This document shows, in pieces, positions 1 to 6,513 of a stretch of 8,822 nt of DNA. Each line of letters opens with the position of its first letter. The first letter of the stretch is position 1. Below the pieces are notes generated by a model. The model was not told the origin of the DNA, did not search any database, and saw only the letters and a program-made list of their open reading frames with translations. Source of the stretch: Betaproteobacteria bacterium UBA6904 (GTDB taxonomy: Bacteria; Pseudomonadota; Gammaproteobacteria; Burkholderiales; SG8-39); NCBI GenBank assembly GCA_002451175.1, contig DKBI01000272.1, forward strand, positions 5,186-14,007. The letters are read 5' to 3'. A program made the translations under genes and the position numbers.

Positions 1-647
1 TCGACCCGGTCACCGGCAAGGTCGTCAGCCACGTCACGCCGTCGAAAGGGGGCAATCCGCATACCGCCGTATTCGACAGCGAGGGCAACGTCTGGTTCAC
101 GGGGCAGGGCGGCGGCTATCTGGGCAAGCTGGACCGTGCGACCGGCAAGATCAGCGAACACCGGATGCCCGGCGGACCCTACGGCCTGGCGATCGACGCG
201 CGCGGCCGCATCTGGGTGTGCCGCATGGGCGACAACGCGCTCGGCATCTTCGACCCGAAAACCGGTCGGACCGACGAGCTCCGCACGGGACCCGGATCGC
301 GGCCGCGGCGCATCGCGGCCGCCCCCGACGGCATGCTCTGGGTGACGTACTTCGGCAACGGCAAGCTCGCGAAGGTCGATCCTGCGGCGCAGAAGGTCGT
401 CAAGGAATACGCGATGCCCGCCGGGGAGCGCGCCGGGCCCTACGCAGTGGCGGTGGACGGCGCGGGGCGGGTCTGGGCGAACGAAATCGAAACCGACACG
501 GTGGCGCTGTTCGATCCGAAGACCGAGCGCTTTCGCGTGATTGCGCTGCCCTCGAAGGGCGTGGGCATCCGCAAGGCCGTCGTCGATGCGCAAGGCCGCT
601 TCTGGTACATGGGCAGCCACAACGGCCGTCTGGGCGTCATCGAGTAG
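1..647 (+). CDS. Vgb/streptogramin-lyase-like beta-propeller protein (3' part)
   Basis: The reading frame is open from the window edge (first full codon at 3), so the N-terminus is missing; 214 residues are visible. The fragment is built of about five repeats of 41-45 residues, each with a core such as P-Y-G-L-A-I-D-A-R-G-R-I-W-V followed by G-x-L-G-I-F-D-P-K-T-G. This is the blade pattern of the virginiamycin B lyase (Vgb)/NHL-like propeller superfamily. Many such proteins in environmental bacteria have no known substrate. The Vgb active site needs histidines near the propeller centre. Here the equivalent blade-start positions are mostly Tyr or Arg (PYG, PRR, PYA), with one His (N-P-H-T), so antibiotic lyase activity is doubtful. 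A signal peptide cannot be judged because the start is absent. The gene ends 19 bp before the convergent PaaA-like gene. The family call is fairly sure; the function is unknown. Confidence 0.8.
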   Translation, partial: DPVTGKVVSHVTPSKGGNPHTAVFDSEGNVWFTGQGGGYLGKLDRATGKISEHRMPGGPYGLAIDARGRIWVCRMGDNALGIFDPKTGRTDELRTGPGSRPRRIAAAPDGMLWVTYFGNGKLAKVDPAAQKVVKEYAMPAGERAGPYAVAVDGAGRVWANEIETDTVALFDPKTERFRVIALPSKGVGIRKAVVDAQGRFWYMGSHNGRLGVIE

Positions 648-666
648 AGCGGATTGCGGCCGATCG

Positions 667-1440
667 TCAGCGGATCTGCCGCCCCGCCTCGGCGTCCGGC
701 ACCGCGAGCCCCGCGGCGCGGATCTGCGCGTCGAGGTCGGCCTTCCACCGCTGGCGCAGTTCCTCGTTGCCCCAGCGGCGGATGCCGTAGGCGACCGCGA
801 GCTCGCTGAATTTCGAGTTCGCCGCGCCGAAGGTGTCGAGCGAATGCGGATACCACTTGTCCACGGCGCTCTGCGCCTCCGCGGGCCCGGCCTTGGCGAG
901 CGCCTGGTAGCGCGCGTTCTGCGCCAGGTCGCGAATGCGCCGCGCGCCGAAGGAGGCGTGAAAGCGCTCCTCGTGCACCATCGTCGTCATCTCGCGCGCG
1001 AGCGGCGCGAAGCTCGAGTCCTCGAAGGCGCGCAGGTGATACCAGGCGACGTGGTCCATCAGGAAGCAGAAGCCGCAGAGGTCCGGCCAGGATTCGAAGG
1101 GCACGTTGAAGGCATGCAGGGGATGCTCGCCCATGCGCAGCGTCAGCAGCCGGTCGGCGAGCGCGTCGCCTTCGGCGCCGAAGCTGCGCAGCATGCGGCT
1201 GTCGATGAACCCCTGGTGCGCCTCGTCGGCGCAGATTTGCGACTGGACGTAGCGGTCCTCGGCGGTCGGCCCCTGATTGATCCAGGGCTGGTGCTGCTCG
1301 ACGGAGGCGAACTCGGTCGAGGCGAGCGCGTAGAGGATCTTGAGCAGCGTCTGGCGGTACTCCGCCGGCATCTGTTCCACGGTCTCGATCTTGCGCATGC
1401 CGCGCAACTCGCCCCACATCACGTTGCGTGAAATGCTCAT
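667..1440 (-). CDS. PaaA-like ferritin-fold diiron oxygenase (orphan subunit)
   Basis: A 257-residue protein of the phenylacetate-CoA epoxidase PaaA/PaaC family (Phenylacetic acid catabolic protein). As I remember E. coli PaaA, it aligns without gaps over most of its length: M-P-x-x-Y-R-x-T-L near residue 24, a helix-1 Glu at 43, D-E-A-H-Q at 72-76, D129 in the third helix, the second motif E158-R-F-H161, N-x-E-L-R-Q-R near the end and a final G-x-x-V-P-D. It is about 50 residues shorter than PaaA at the C-terminus. Known PaaA works in a PaaABCE complex that epoxidises the ring of phenylacetyl-CoA; none of those partners is in this window. The first metal motif is abnormal: E73-A-H75-Q76 instead of E-x-x-H. 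The start at 1440 is chosen because homology begins there; the open frame runs upstream to 2265, but that stretch lies antisense to the transporter gene. A GGAG lies about 12 nt upstream. Family call strong; substrate unknown. Confidence 0.85.
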   Translation of the reverse strand: MSISRNVMWGELRGMRKIETVEQMPAEYRQTLLKILYALASTEFASVEQHQPWINQGPTAEDRYVQSQICADEAHQGFIDSRMLRSFGAEGDALADRLLTLRMGEHPLHAFNVPFESWPDLCGFCFLMDHVAWYHLRAFEDSSFAPLAREMTTMVHEERFHASFGARRIRDLAQNARYQALAKAGPAEAQSAVDKWYPHSLDTFGAANSKFSELAVAYGIRRWGNEELRQRWKADLDAQIRAAGLAVPDAEAGRQIR

Positions 1441-1509
1441 CGCAGTGTTTCGCTCCGCAAGGGTTGATCTGCGCCGGAATCTAGCAGAATCCGCTCTCGA
1501 TTGGACGTC

Positions 1510-2406
1510 ATGAACCCGGACCAGACTCTCACGCCGCGCGGCGCGGTGCTCGCACTGATCGTCATCGCGGTGGTGTTCGGCTCGAACCACGTCGCGGCGC
1601 GTCTCGCCTTCGACCACGGTGCGGGCGTGGCCACCGCCGTGGCCGTGCGTTCGGGCGTCACGGCACTGGCGCTGTTCGTGCTGTTGCGCGCGCTCGGCGT
1701 GGCGATCCTGTTGCCGCGGCTGACGCTCGCCCGCGCGGTGCTGGTCGGCGCGCTCGTCGCGCTGCAGAGCTTCTGCCTGTATTCCTCGGTGGCCCGCATT
1801 CCCGCGGCGCTCGCGCTGCTCGTCTTCAACATCTATCCGATGCTGCTGGCGCTGGCGGTGTGGGTCGCCGGAGGGGAGCGGCCGTCCCGCGCGGCCTTCG
1901 TGGCGATGCCGCTCGCGCTGGTGGGGCTGGTGCTCGCGCTCGACGTGGTGAACCGCGCGGGCGATCTTCAGGGACGGTGGGCCGAAATCGGCGCGGGCGT
2001 CGGCTGGGCGCTCGGCGCGGCCGTGACGTTCACCTGCGTGCTGTTCCTCACCGGGCATTGGCTGAAGGACCTGGACGGGCGGCTGCGCTCGTTCTACGCG
2101 ATGGGGGTGACCGCCGTGCTCGTCGGCACGGCGGCCGCGCTCACGGATGCCTTTGCGTGGCCGCGGGACGCGCTGGGCTGGACGGGCCTCGCGCTGCTCA
2201 CGCTGTTCTACGGCTCGGCGATCACGTCGCTCTTCGTCGTCCTGCCGCGGCTGCCGGCGGCGCACTTCACCGTCGCGCTCAACATCGAGCCGATCGCGGT
2301 GCTGCTCATCGCCTGGGTGCTGCTCGGGCAGGCCGTCTCGCCGCTGCAGTTCGTCGGCGCGCTGATCGTCATCGCCGCCATCACGGTCCCGGTCCTGAAG
2401 CGCTGA
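1510..2406 (+). CDS. EamA/DMT-family membrane transporter
   Basis: A 298-residue, very hydrophobic protein with about ten predicted membrane spans arranged as two EamA halves, typical of the 10-TMS drug/metabolite exporter family (RhaT/YdcZ/RarD-like proteins). Visible marks are an N-terminal first span rich in V/I/A followed by G-S-N-H-V-A-A-R, which resembles the family's G-x-x-x-x-x-x-K/R pattern after TM1, and the closing segment L-N-I-E-P-I-A-V-L-L-I-A-W near residues 257-269, matching the conserved E-P motif before the penultimate helix. Such proteins usually export amino acids, nucleobases or other small metabolites; the substrate cannot be read from sequence. An upstream TTG at 1501 is in frame; ATG 1510 is preferred because GGA sits 5 nt before it. 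The gene diverges from the PaaA-like gene (69 bp apart) and converges on the LysR gene (15 bp apart). It need not belong to either neighbouring function. Confidence 0.88.
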   Translation: MNPDQTLTPRGAVLALIVIAVVFGSNHVAARLAFDHGAGVATAVAVRSGVTALALFVLLRALGVAILLPRLTLARAVLVGALVALQSFCLYSSVARIPAALALLVFNIYPMLLALAVWVAGGERPSRAAFVAMPLALVGLVLALDVVNRAGDLQGRWAEIGAGVGWALGAAVTFTCVLFLTGHWLKDLDGRLRSFYAMGVTAVLVGTAAALTDAFAWPRDALGWTGLALLTLFYGSAITSLFVVLPRLPAAHFTVALNIEPIAVLLIAWVLLGQAVSPLQFVGALIVIAAITVPVLKR

Positions 2407-2409
2407 ACG

Positions 2410-2421
2410 GCGGCGCGCCGC
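2410..2421. repeat. Perfect 12-bp GC palindrome between convergent stops
   Basis: GCGGCGCGCCGC is its own reverse complement and fills almost all of the 15-bp gap between the stop codons of the EamA transporter and the LysR gene. It could fold to a 4-bp stem with a CGCG loop on either transcript, so a bidirectional termination role is conceivable. There is no T-run on either side, and GC-rich DNA makes such palindromes fairly common by chance. Confidence 0.35.
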
Positions 2422-3324
2422 TCAATCGTGGAAGAGCTCGTGCACGCGCTGGCGCAGCCAGACGCTGACGGGATCCTTGTGGGCGCGCTCGTGCCAGTAC
2501 TGCTTGACGTCGAAGGCCACCTTCAGCGGCGGGTCGAGCAGGCGCAGCGGAACCTGCCGCGCGAACGCCTCGCCGATGTCGCGCGGCACGGTGGCAATCA
2601 GATCGGACGCGGAAATGATCGCCGGCAGGCTCAGGTAGTGGGGGATCTCCAGCCCGACCCGGCGCACGTGGCCGAGCCGCTGAAGCTCGCGGTCGAACAG
2701 GTCGTAGGTGCGGCCTTCCGGCTGCACGACGGCGTGCGAAGCCTCGAGGTATTTGCGCAGCGTCAGCGGTTCCGTGAACGTCGGATGATCTTCGGCGCCG
2801 ATGCAGATGAAGGCGTTGCGAAACAGCCGCCGCTGGTAGAAACCGGCCTTCGTCAGGTCGGGAAACAGACCGACGGCGACGTCGGCCGCCCCCGACTCGA
2901 GTGCGCGCTCGATGGCAAGCGGCGGCATGGCCAGCGTCCTGATGCGCGCGGCGGGCGCCTCCGCACTCAGCCGCGCGATGAGCTTCGGCAGGAACGCGAT
3001 TTCGCCGATGTCCGGCATGATGAGCGTGAAGGTGCGCGTGGTGGTGCGCGGATCGAAGCGCTGTTGCTGGAGCACTTCGGCGCGCACGCTGTCCAGCACG
3101 CGGCGCACCGGTCCGGCCAGCGCCTCGGCCCGGGCGGTGGGCTTCATGCCGCCGCCGGTGCGCACGAACAGGGGATCGTCGAACAGGATCCGGGCCCTGG
3201 CGAGCGCGGCGCTCATCGCCGGCTGGCTGAGGCCGAGCGCGGCGCCCGCGCGGGTCACGCTCTGCTGTTCACAGAGGGCGGCGAACACCGTGAGCAGGTT
3301 CAGGTCGACTTTGCTGATATCCAT
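2422..3324 (-). CDS. LysR-type transcriptional regulator
   Basis: A 300-residue protein of the usual LTTR length. The N-terminal winged helix-turn-helix is clear at about residues 8-66: L-N-L-L-T-V-F-A-A-L, S-V-T-R-A-G-A-A-L-G-L-S-Q-P-A-M-S-A-A-L and D-P-L-F-V-R. A linker helix follows, then a periplasmic-binding-protein-like effector domain from about 90 to the end. LTTRs of this kind bind DNA as tetramers and activate a divergently transcribed operon when a pathway metabolite binds. The gene is divergent from the TctC-FAH-DRE-TIM-SDR block with 89 bp between start codons, the classical arrangement for direct control of that block and for autoregulation. Inverted repeats in the gap (3329-3336 and 3340-3365) are candidate operators. 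The start at 3324 gives the full HTH; no strong ribosome-binding site is visible before it. The inducer is unknown. Confidence 0.93.
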   Translation of the reverse strand: MDISKVDLNLLTVFAALCEQQSVTRAGAALGLSQPAMSAALARARILFDDPLFVRTGGGMKPTARAEALAGPVRRVLDSVRAEVLQQQRFDPRTTTRTFTLIMPDIGEIAFLPKLIARLSAEAPAARIRTLAMPPLAIERALESGAADVAVGLFPDLTKAGFYQRRLFRNAFICIGAEDHPTFTEPLTLRKYLEASHAVVQPEGRTYDLFDRELQRLGHVRRVGLEIPHYLSLPAIISASDLIATVPRDIGEAFARQVPLRLLDPPLKVAFDVKQYWHERAHKDPVSVWLRQRVHELFHD

Positions 3325-3328
3325 GAGG

Positions 3329-3365
3329 CAAATTTGATGAATCTGTGGAATCCTGTTTTCAGATT
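3329..3365. promoter_or_regulatory. Candidate LysR operator region in divergent gap
   Basis: Two perfect inverted repeats lie in the 89-bp gap between the LysR start (3324) and the TctC start (3414). One is the 8-bp palindrome CAAATTTG at 3329-3336. The other is AATCTG at 3340-3345 paired with CAGATT at 3360-3365 across 14 bp. This is an AT-rich island in GC-rich DNA, as expected for divergent promoters. LTTR sites are usually dyads containing T-N11-A close to the promoter, so the position fits. No convincing -35/-10 pair could be assigned; GATTAT at 3362-3367 is a 4/6 match to a -10 element. Location is good evidence; the exact operator is inference. Confidence 0.4.
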
Positions 3366-3399
3366 ATCGGGCGGTGCGTAGCATGGCGCAATCCCGACG

Positions 3400-3405
3400 A
3401 GGAGG
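3400..3405 (+). promoter_or_regulatory. Ribosome-binding site of the TctC gene
   Basis: A perfect AGGAGG with 8 nt to ATG 3414. It decides the start: the open frame extends in frame to 3345, but only ATG 3414 has this site and yields a clean signal peptide. Confidence 0.9.
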
Positions 3406-3413
3406 ATCTCACC

Positions 3414-4376
3414 ATGCTGAAACCCGTATTGATCGGCCTGCTGCTCGCCGCCCCGTTGACGAACACGGCCGTCGCCGAAACGTGGCCCGCGCGGCCGGTG
3501 CGCGTCGTTCTGTCGCAGCCCCCGGGGTCCAGCCCCGACATCCTGGCGCGACTCATCGCCGACCGCCTGACGAAGCTCTGGGACAAGCCGGTCGTGGTCG
3601 AGAACCGTCCCGGCGGGCAGAACGTGATCGGCGCGCTGGCCGTGCTGAAGGCGCCGGCGGACGGCTATAACTTCTACCACGCCACGGCCGCGGCGCTGGT
3701 GATCAATCCCTACACGTTCAAGGCGCTGCCGTACGACCCGAAGAAGGATTTCGTGCCCGTCGGCATGATTGGCCAGAGCGGGTTCGTGGTCGCCGCCAAT
3801 CCCGCGACCGGGTTCAACAACCTTGGCGACCTGGTCGCCCACGCGAAGGCCAACCCGGACAAGCTGTCGGTGGCCACCGAAGGGCCGAAGACCTTTTCCG
3901 GGATGATGGCCGCCATGTTCGGCTCGACGGCGGGCGTGAAGATGGTCGCGGTGCCCTATAGCGGCGTCCAGCCGGGAATTCTCGACACCATCGCGGGGCG
4001 CACGCAGGTGACCTTTCAAGCAGTCGCCGCGACCATGACGCACCTGCAGCGCGGTGCGCTGCGGCCGCTCGCCGTGACCACCGAAAAACGCCTGCCTGGC
4101 CTTGAGCAGGTGCCCACGATCGGCGAGAGCTACCCGGGTTTCGCGTATTCGGGCTGGCAGGCACTCGTTGCGCCCCAGGGCACGCCGCCCGAGGCCATCA
4201 ACCGGGTCAGTACGGACCTCGCAAAGGTTCTCCGGGAGCCGGAGATGGTCAAGCGGCTGCTCGACTTGAGCATCGTCGCCGACGCGAGCACGCCCGGAGA
4301 ACTGGGCCAGTTCCTCGACGCCGAGCATGCCCGTTGGGCCAAGCTCGCCAAGGATATCGGCGTCGTGCCGGAATGA
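3414..4376 (+). CDS. Bug/TctC-family periplasmic solute-binding protein
   Basis: A 320-residue protein of the tripartite tricarboxylate transporter substrate-receptor family. It begins with a signal peptide: Lys3, a hydrophobic stretch to about residue 18, and a likely cleavage A-V-A21|E22. The mature part starts W-P-A-R-P-V-R-V-V and carries family marks: P-G-S-S-P-D near 39-44, L-W-D-K-P-V-V-V-E-N-R-P-G-G, A-P-A-D-G-Y, L-P-Y-D-P-K-K-D-F, V-P-Y-S-G near 179, and the C-terminal P-T-I-G-E. Members bind carboxylates such as citrate, nicotinate, aromatic acids or amino-acid derivatives in the periplasm. They may serve transport by TctAB or act as sensors. No TctA or TctB gene is in the window, so it may borrow membrane partners from elsewhere, as many of the numerous Bug proteins do. 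As first gene of the block, it suggests that the pathway substrate is an organic acid. Ligand not assignable. Confidence 0.92.
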   Translation: MLKPVLIGLLLAAPLTNTAVAETWPARPVRVVLSQPPGSSPDILARLIADRLTKLWDKPVVVENRPGGQNVIGALAVLKAPADGYNFYHATAAALVINPYTFKALPYDPKKDFVPVGMIGQSGFVVAANPATGFNNLGDLVAHAKANPDKLSVATEGPKTFSGMMAAMFGSTAGVKMVAVPYSGVQPGILDTIAGRTQVTFQAVAATMTHLQRGALRPLAVTTEKRLPGLEQVPTIGESYPGFAYSGWQALVAPQGTPPEAINRVSTDLAKVLREPEMVKRLLDLSIVADASTPGELGQFLDAEHARWAKLAKDIGVVPE

Positions 4377-4397
4377 GCGCCCGATCGCAGCGCAACC

Positions 4398-4402
4398 AGG
4401 AG
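4398..4402 (+). promoter_or_regulatory. Ribosome-binding site of the FAH-family gene
   Basis: AGGAG in the 37-bp gap, 11 nt before ATG 4414. Spacing is slightly long. It supports ATG 4414 over the in-frame upstream start at 4327, which lies inside the TctC gene and precedes the region of homology. Confidence 0.65.
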
Positions 4403-4413
4403 CAGATACCGAC

Positions 4414-5310
4414 ATGAAACTCGCCACCTTCACCGTGGGGAACGAAACGCTGGTCGGCGCCGTCGAGGGCGACGAACTCGTGGTGATCGACGTTCCCGAC
4501 ATGCGCGCGCTCTTCGCGCTCGGTCATCCCGTGACCGGGCCCGCGCGGGAGCGCATGACCCGGCGCCGCTTTCCGCTCGCCTCAGTGCGCCTGCGCGCGC
4601 CGATCATCCCGAAGAAGATCTTCCACACCGCGGGCAACTACGCCGAGCATGCGCAGGAGGGCAACCGCGCGAACTGGGTCGCCGAGATCAAGCCGTGGAT
4701 CATGTTCTTCCAGAACCCCGACGCGATCATCGGGCCCGACGACCCGATCATCTACCCGGAGCATCTGACGAAAGAGCTGGACTACGAGCTGGAGTTCTGC
4801 GCGGTGATCGGCAAGGCCGGCAAGCATCTGTCCGTGCAGGAAGCGGGCGATTACATCGGCGGCTACGTGATCTTCAACGACATCACGGCGCGCGACATCC
4901 AGCGGCGCGAGATGGAGTCGAAGAATTTCGTGTTCAGCAAGTCGATCGACACCTTCTGCCCGTTCGGCCCGTGGATCGTCACCGCAGACGAGATTCCGGA
5001 TCCGTACAACCTCGACCTGCTGCTGACGGTGAACGGCGAGAAGCGCCAGATCTCCAACACCAGTCACATGTCGGTGACGCTGCCGCAGATCATCAGCAAG
5101 TTCTCGCCGGCCGGCTACTCGGCCGGCGACATCGTGACCACAGGCACGGTCTCGGGCGTGGCCGCCTTCAGCGCCAACCCGCAGGCCTGGTACCTGAAGC
5201 CCGGCGATCTCATCGAGGCGAAGATCCAGGGCATCGGCGTGCTGCGCAACCGCGTCGTGGGCTGGAAGGACGCCTACGGCAAGGACGCGCCGGCGTGGCA
5301 GGGGTTCTGA
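4414..5310 (+). CDS. Fumarylacetoacetate hydrolase (FAH) family enzyme
   Basis: A 298-residue cytoplasmic enzyme with the FAH C-terminal fold from about residue 60 onward. Seen directly: G-N-Y-A-E-H79-A-Q-E82, matching the H-x-x-E catalytic dyad of the family; the metal ligands E125-L-E127 and D156 in F-N-D-I-T-A-R-D; T-F-C-P-F-G-P-W; S-N-T-S-H-M; and G-D-I-V-T-T-G-T-V-S-G-V. FAH superfamily members use a divalent metal to hydrolyse or decarboxylate acylpyruvates and related 2-oxo acids, or to hydrate or isomerise dienoates (fumarylpyruvate hydrolase, HpcE-type decarboxylase/isomerase, oxaloacetate decarboxylase, diketo sugar acid hydrolases). All recognisable active-site residues are present, so it should be active. 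It lies 37 bp after the TctC gene and 2 bp before the DRE-TIM gene. The N-terminal 60 residues resemble the small extra domain of many bacterial members. Exact reaction unknown; an acylpyruvate-type C-C cleavage is a reasonable guess. Confidence 0.92.
   Translation: MKLATFTVGNETLVGAVEGDELVVIDVPDMRALFALGHPVTGPARERMTRRRFPLASVRLRAPIIPKKIFHTAGNYAEHAQEGNRANWVAEIKPWIMFFQNPDAIIGPDDPIIYPEHLTKELDYELEFCAVIGKAGKHLSVQEAGDYIGGYVIFNDITARDIQRREMESKNFVFSKSIDTFCPFGPWIVTADEIPDPYNLDLLLTVNGEKRQISNTSHMSVTLPQIISKFSPAGYSAGDIVTTGTVSGVAAFSANPQAWYLKPGDLIEAKIQGIGVLRNRVVGWKDAYGKDAPAWQGF
5300..5304 (+). promoter_or_regulatory. Ribosome-binding site inside the FAH gene end
   Basis: AGGGG at the end of the FAH coding sequence, 8 nt before ATG 5313. 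It supports the 5313 start of the DRE-TIM gene and translational coupling. The alternative ATG at 5382 also has a G-rich upstream stretch and starts right before the catalytic F-Y-D-T-T-L-R-D motif, so it is not excluded. Confidence 0.55.
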
Positions 5311-5312
5311 GC

Positions 5313-6500
5313 ATGGCGGCGATCGATCGCTCCCAGGTCTGGGCCGGCGGGCTCAACGATCTGGCGCAGGCGGGGCGGGGCATGAAGGCGCCGCGCTTCT
5401 ACGACACGACGCTGCGCGACGGCGAGCAGTCGGTCGGCACGAGCTTCGACCCGGACCAGAAGCTGGAGATCGCGCGCTTGCTCGACGGTCTCGGCGTGGG
5501 TCGCATCGAGGCGGGATTCCCGCGCGTTTCCGAGGAAGACCGCATCGCGATCCGCAAGATCCAGGACGCCGGCCTGAAGGCGGAGATCTGGGGCTTCTCC
5601 CGCGCGCTGATCGAGGACGTGCAGTCGGTCGCCGATCTCGGCATGCGTCACGTCGTGATCGAGGCGCCGGTGTCGGACATGAAGCTCGCGGCGCTTTCGG
5701 TGTCGCGCGAGGCGGTCCTGGAGCGCGTCGCCAAGGCGGTCGCGTTTGCGGCCGGCAAGGGCATCCAGGTCGCGTTCTTCGGCGTCGATTGCTCTCGCGG
5801 GGACCTGGCGTTCCTCGAGCGCATCTACCGGACGGCCCGCGACGCGGGCGCCGCGGAGTTCGTCGCCGTCGACACGCTCGGCATCGCGACGCCGGAGGCC
5901 GTGGCGTACCTGATCGGCCGGATCCGCGGCTGGTTCGGCGCGGACGTGCCGCTGCACTTTCACGGCCACAACGACTTCGGACTCGGCACGGCTTGCGCGG
6001 TGGCCGCGGCGGCCGCGGGCGCGGACTGGATCCACGGCACGATCGACGGCATCGGCGAGCGCGCCGGCAATGCCAACCTGCCGGAGATCGCCGCCGCGCT
6101 GGAGCTGCTCTACAAGGTGGAGACCGGCATCCGGCTCGACCGGGTGCGCGCGGCCTCGCAGCGGCTGCGCGAGATCGCGGGCTACCAGCTCGAGCCGTGG
6201 AAGAGCGTCGTGGGCCGCAATCTCTTCGTGCGCGAGACGGGCGCCGTGGCGGCGCAGTTCCACATTCCCGAGGCGATCGAGCCGTACGCGTCGGCGCTCC
6301 TCGCCACCCCGCGCGGCATCGTGCTCGGCAAGAAGAGCGGCATCGCCTCCATCAAGATCAAGTGCGAGGAGCTGAAGCTCGACCCGCCCGCCGAGTCCTA
6401 CGCGCGGCTGCTGGAGGCGGTGAAGCAGGCGGCGATCCGCAAGCGCGGCCTGCTGACGGACGACGAGTTCCGCGGCATCGTCGAGCGCGCGGCCGCGTGA
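5313..6500 (+). CDS. DRE-TIM metallolyase, homocitrate/isopropylmalate synthase-like
   Basis: A 395-residue TIM-barrel enzyme of the HMGL-like/pyruvate-carboxyltransferase family. Motifs in order: F-Y-D-T-T-L-R35-D36-G-E-Q (catalytic Arg and metal Asp), V-S-D near residue 125, D-T-L-G-I-A-T-P, H215-F-H217-G-H219-N-D (metal histidines 217 and 219), G246-I-G-E-R-A-G-N253, then V-L-G-K-K-S-G in the linker subdomain. The order and length match NifV/AksA-type homocitrate synthases rather than full LeuA, because the allosteric C-terminal domain of about 130 residues is absent. Synthases join acetyl-CoA to a 2-oxo acid. The segment that in them reads F-x-H-x-S-G-I-H is F-V-R-E308-T-G-A-V312 here, so two conserved histidines, including the acetyl-CoA-activating one, are missing. 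The reaction may therefore differ, for example a lyase or a different acyl acceptor. It sits 2 bp after the FAH gene, clearly in the same operon. Family sure, reaction open. Confidence 0.88.
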   Translation: MAAIDRSQVWAGGLNDLAQAGRGMKAPRFYDTTLRDGEQSVGTSFDPDQKLEIARLLDGLGVGRIEAGFPRVSEEDRIAIRKIQDAGLKAEIWGFSRALIEDVQSVADLGMRHVVIEAPVSDMKLAALSVSREAVLERVAKAVAFAAGKGIQVAFFGVDCSRGDLAFLERIYRTARDAGAAEFVAVDTLGIATPEAVAYLIGRIRGWFGADVPLHFHGHNDFGLGTACAVAAAAAGADWIHGTIDGIGERAGNANLPEIAAALELLYKVETGIRLDRVRAASQRLREIAGYQLEPWKSVVGRNLFVRETGAVAAQFHIPEAIEPYASALLATPRGIVLGKKSGIASIKIKCEELKLDPPAESYARLLEAVKQAAIRKRGLLTDDEFRGIVERAAA

Positions 6501-6502
6501 AC

Positions 6503-6508
6503 AGGAGG
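6503..6508 (+). promoter_or_regulatory. Ribosome-binding site of the SDR gene
   Basis: AGGAGG in the 13-bp gap after the DRE-TIM stop, 5 nt before ATG 6514. It fixes the SDR start. Confidence 0.9.
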
Positions 6509-6513
6509 CGCAG

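Noticed and set aside
648..666. Terminator between the convergent Vgb-like and PaaA-like genes
   Set aside because: Only a 4-bp stem (GCGG/CCGC) extending into coding sequence can be drawn, with no T-run.
1441..1509. Promoters in the PaaA-like/EamA divergent gap (TTGATC at 1464 with CAGAAT at 1485)
   Set aside because: The spacing is 15 bp and the -10 match only 4/6; a promoter must exist somewhere nearby, but this pair is not convincing enough to annotate.
1441..2265. In-frame minus-strand extension of the PaaA-like protein to 532 residues
   Set aside because: The extra N-terminal part is Arg/Gln/His-rich, has no domain character and lies antisense to the well-supported EamA transporter; PaaA homology begins at the 1440 start.
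3300..4502. 400-residue minus-strand open frame across the TctC gene
   Set aside because: Shadow of the TctC/FAH coding strand; it shows low-complexity Arg/Gly/His composition and would overlap the LysR-TctC regulatory gap.
5274..6263. 329-residue minus-strand open frame across the DRE-TIM gene
   Set aside because: Antisense shadow with no domain signature; the plus-strand gene has complete catalytic motifs.
5313..6500. Naming the DRE-TIM gene leuA, nifV or an HMG-CoA lyase gene
   Set aside because: There is no LeuA regulatory domain and no nif context, the synthase S-G-I-H histidine is missing, and the HMG-CoA lyase C-terminal Cys loop is not recognisable.
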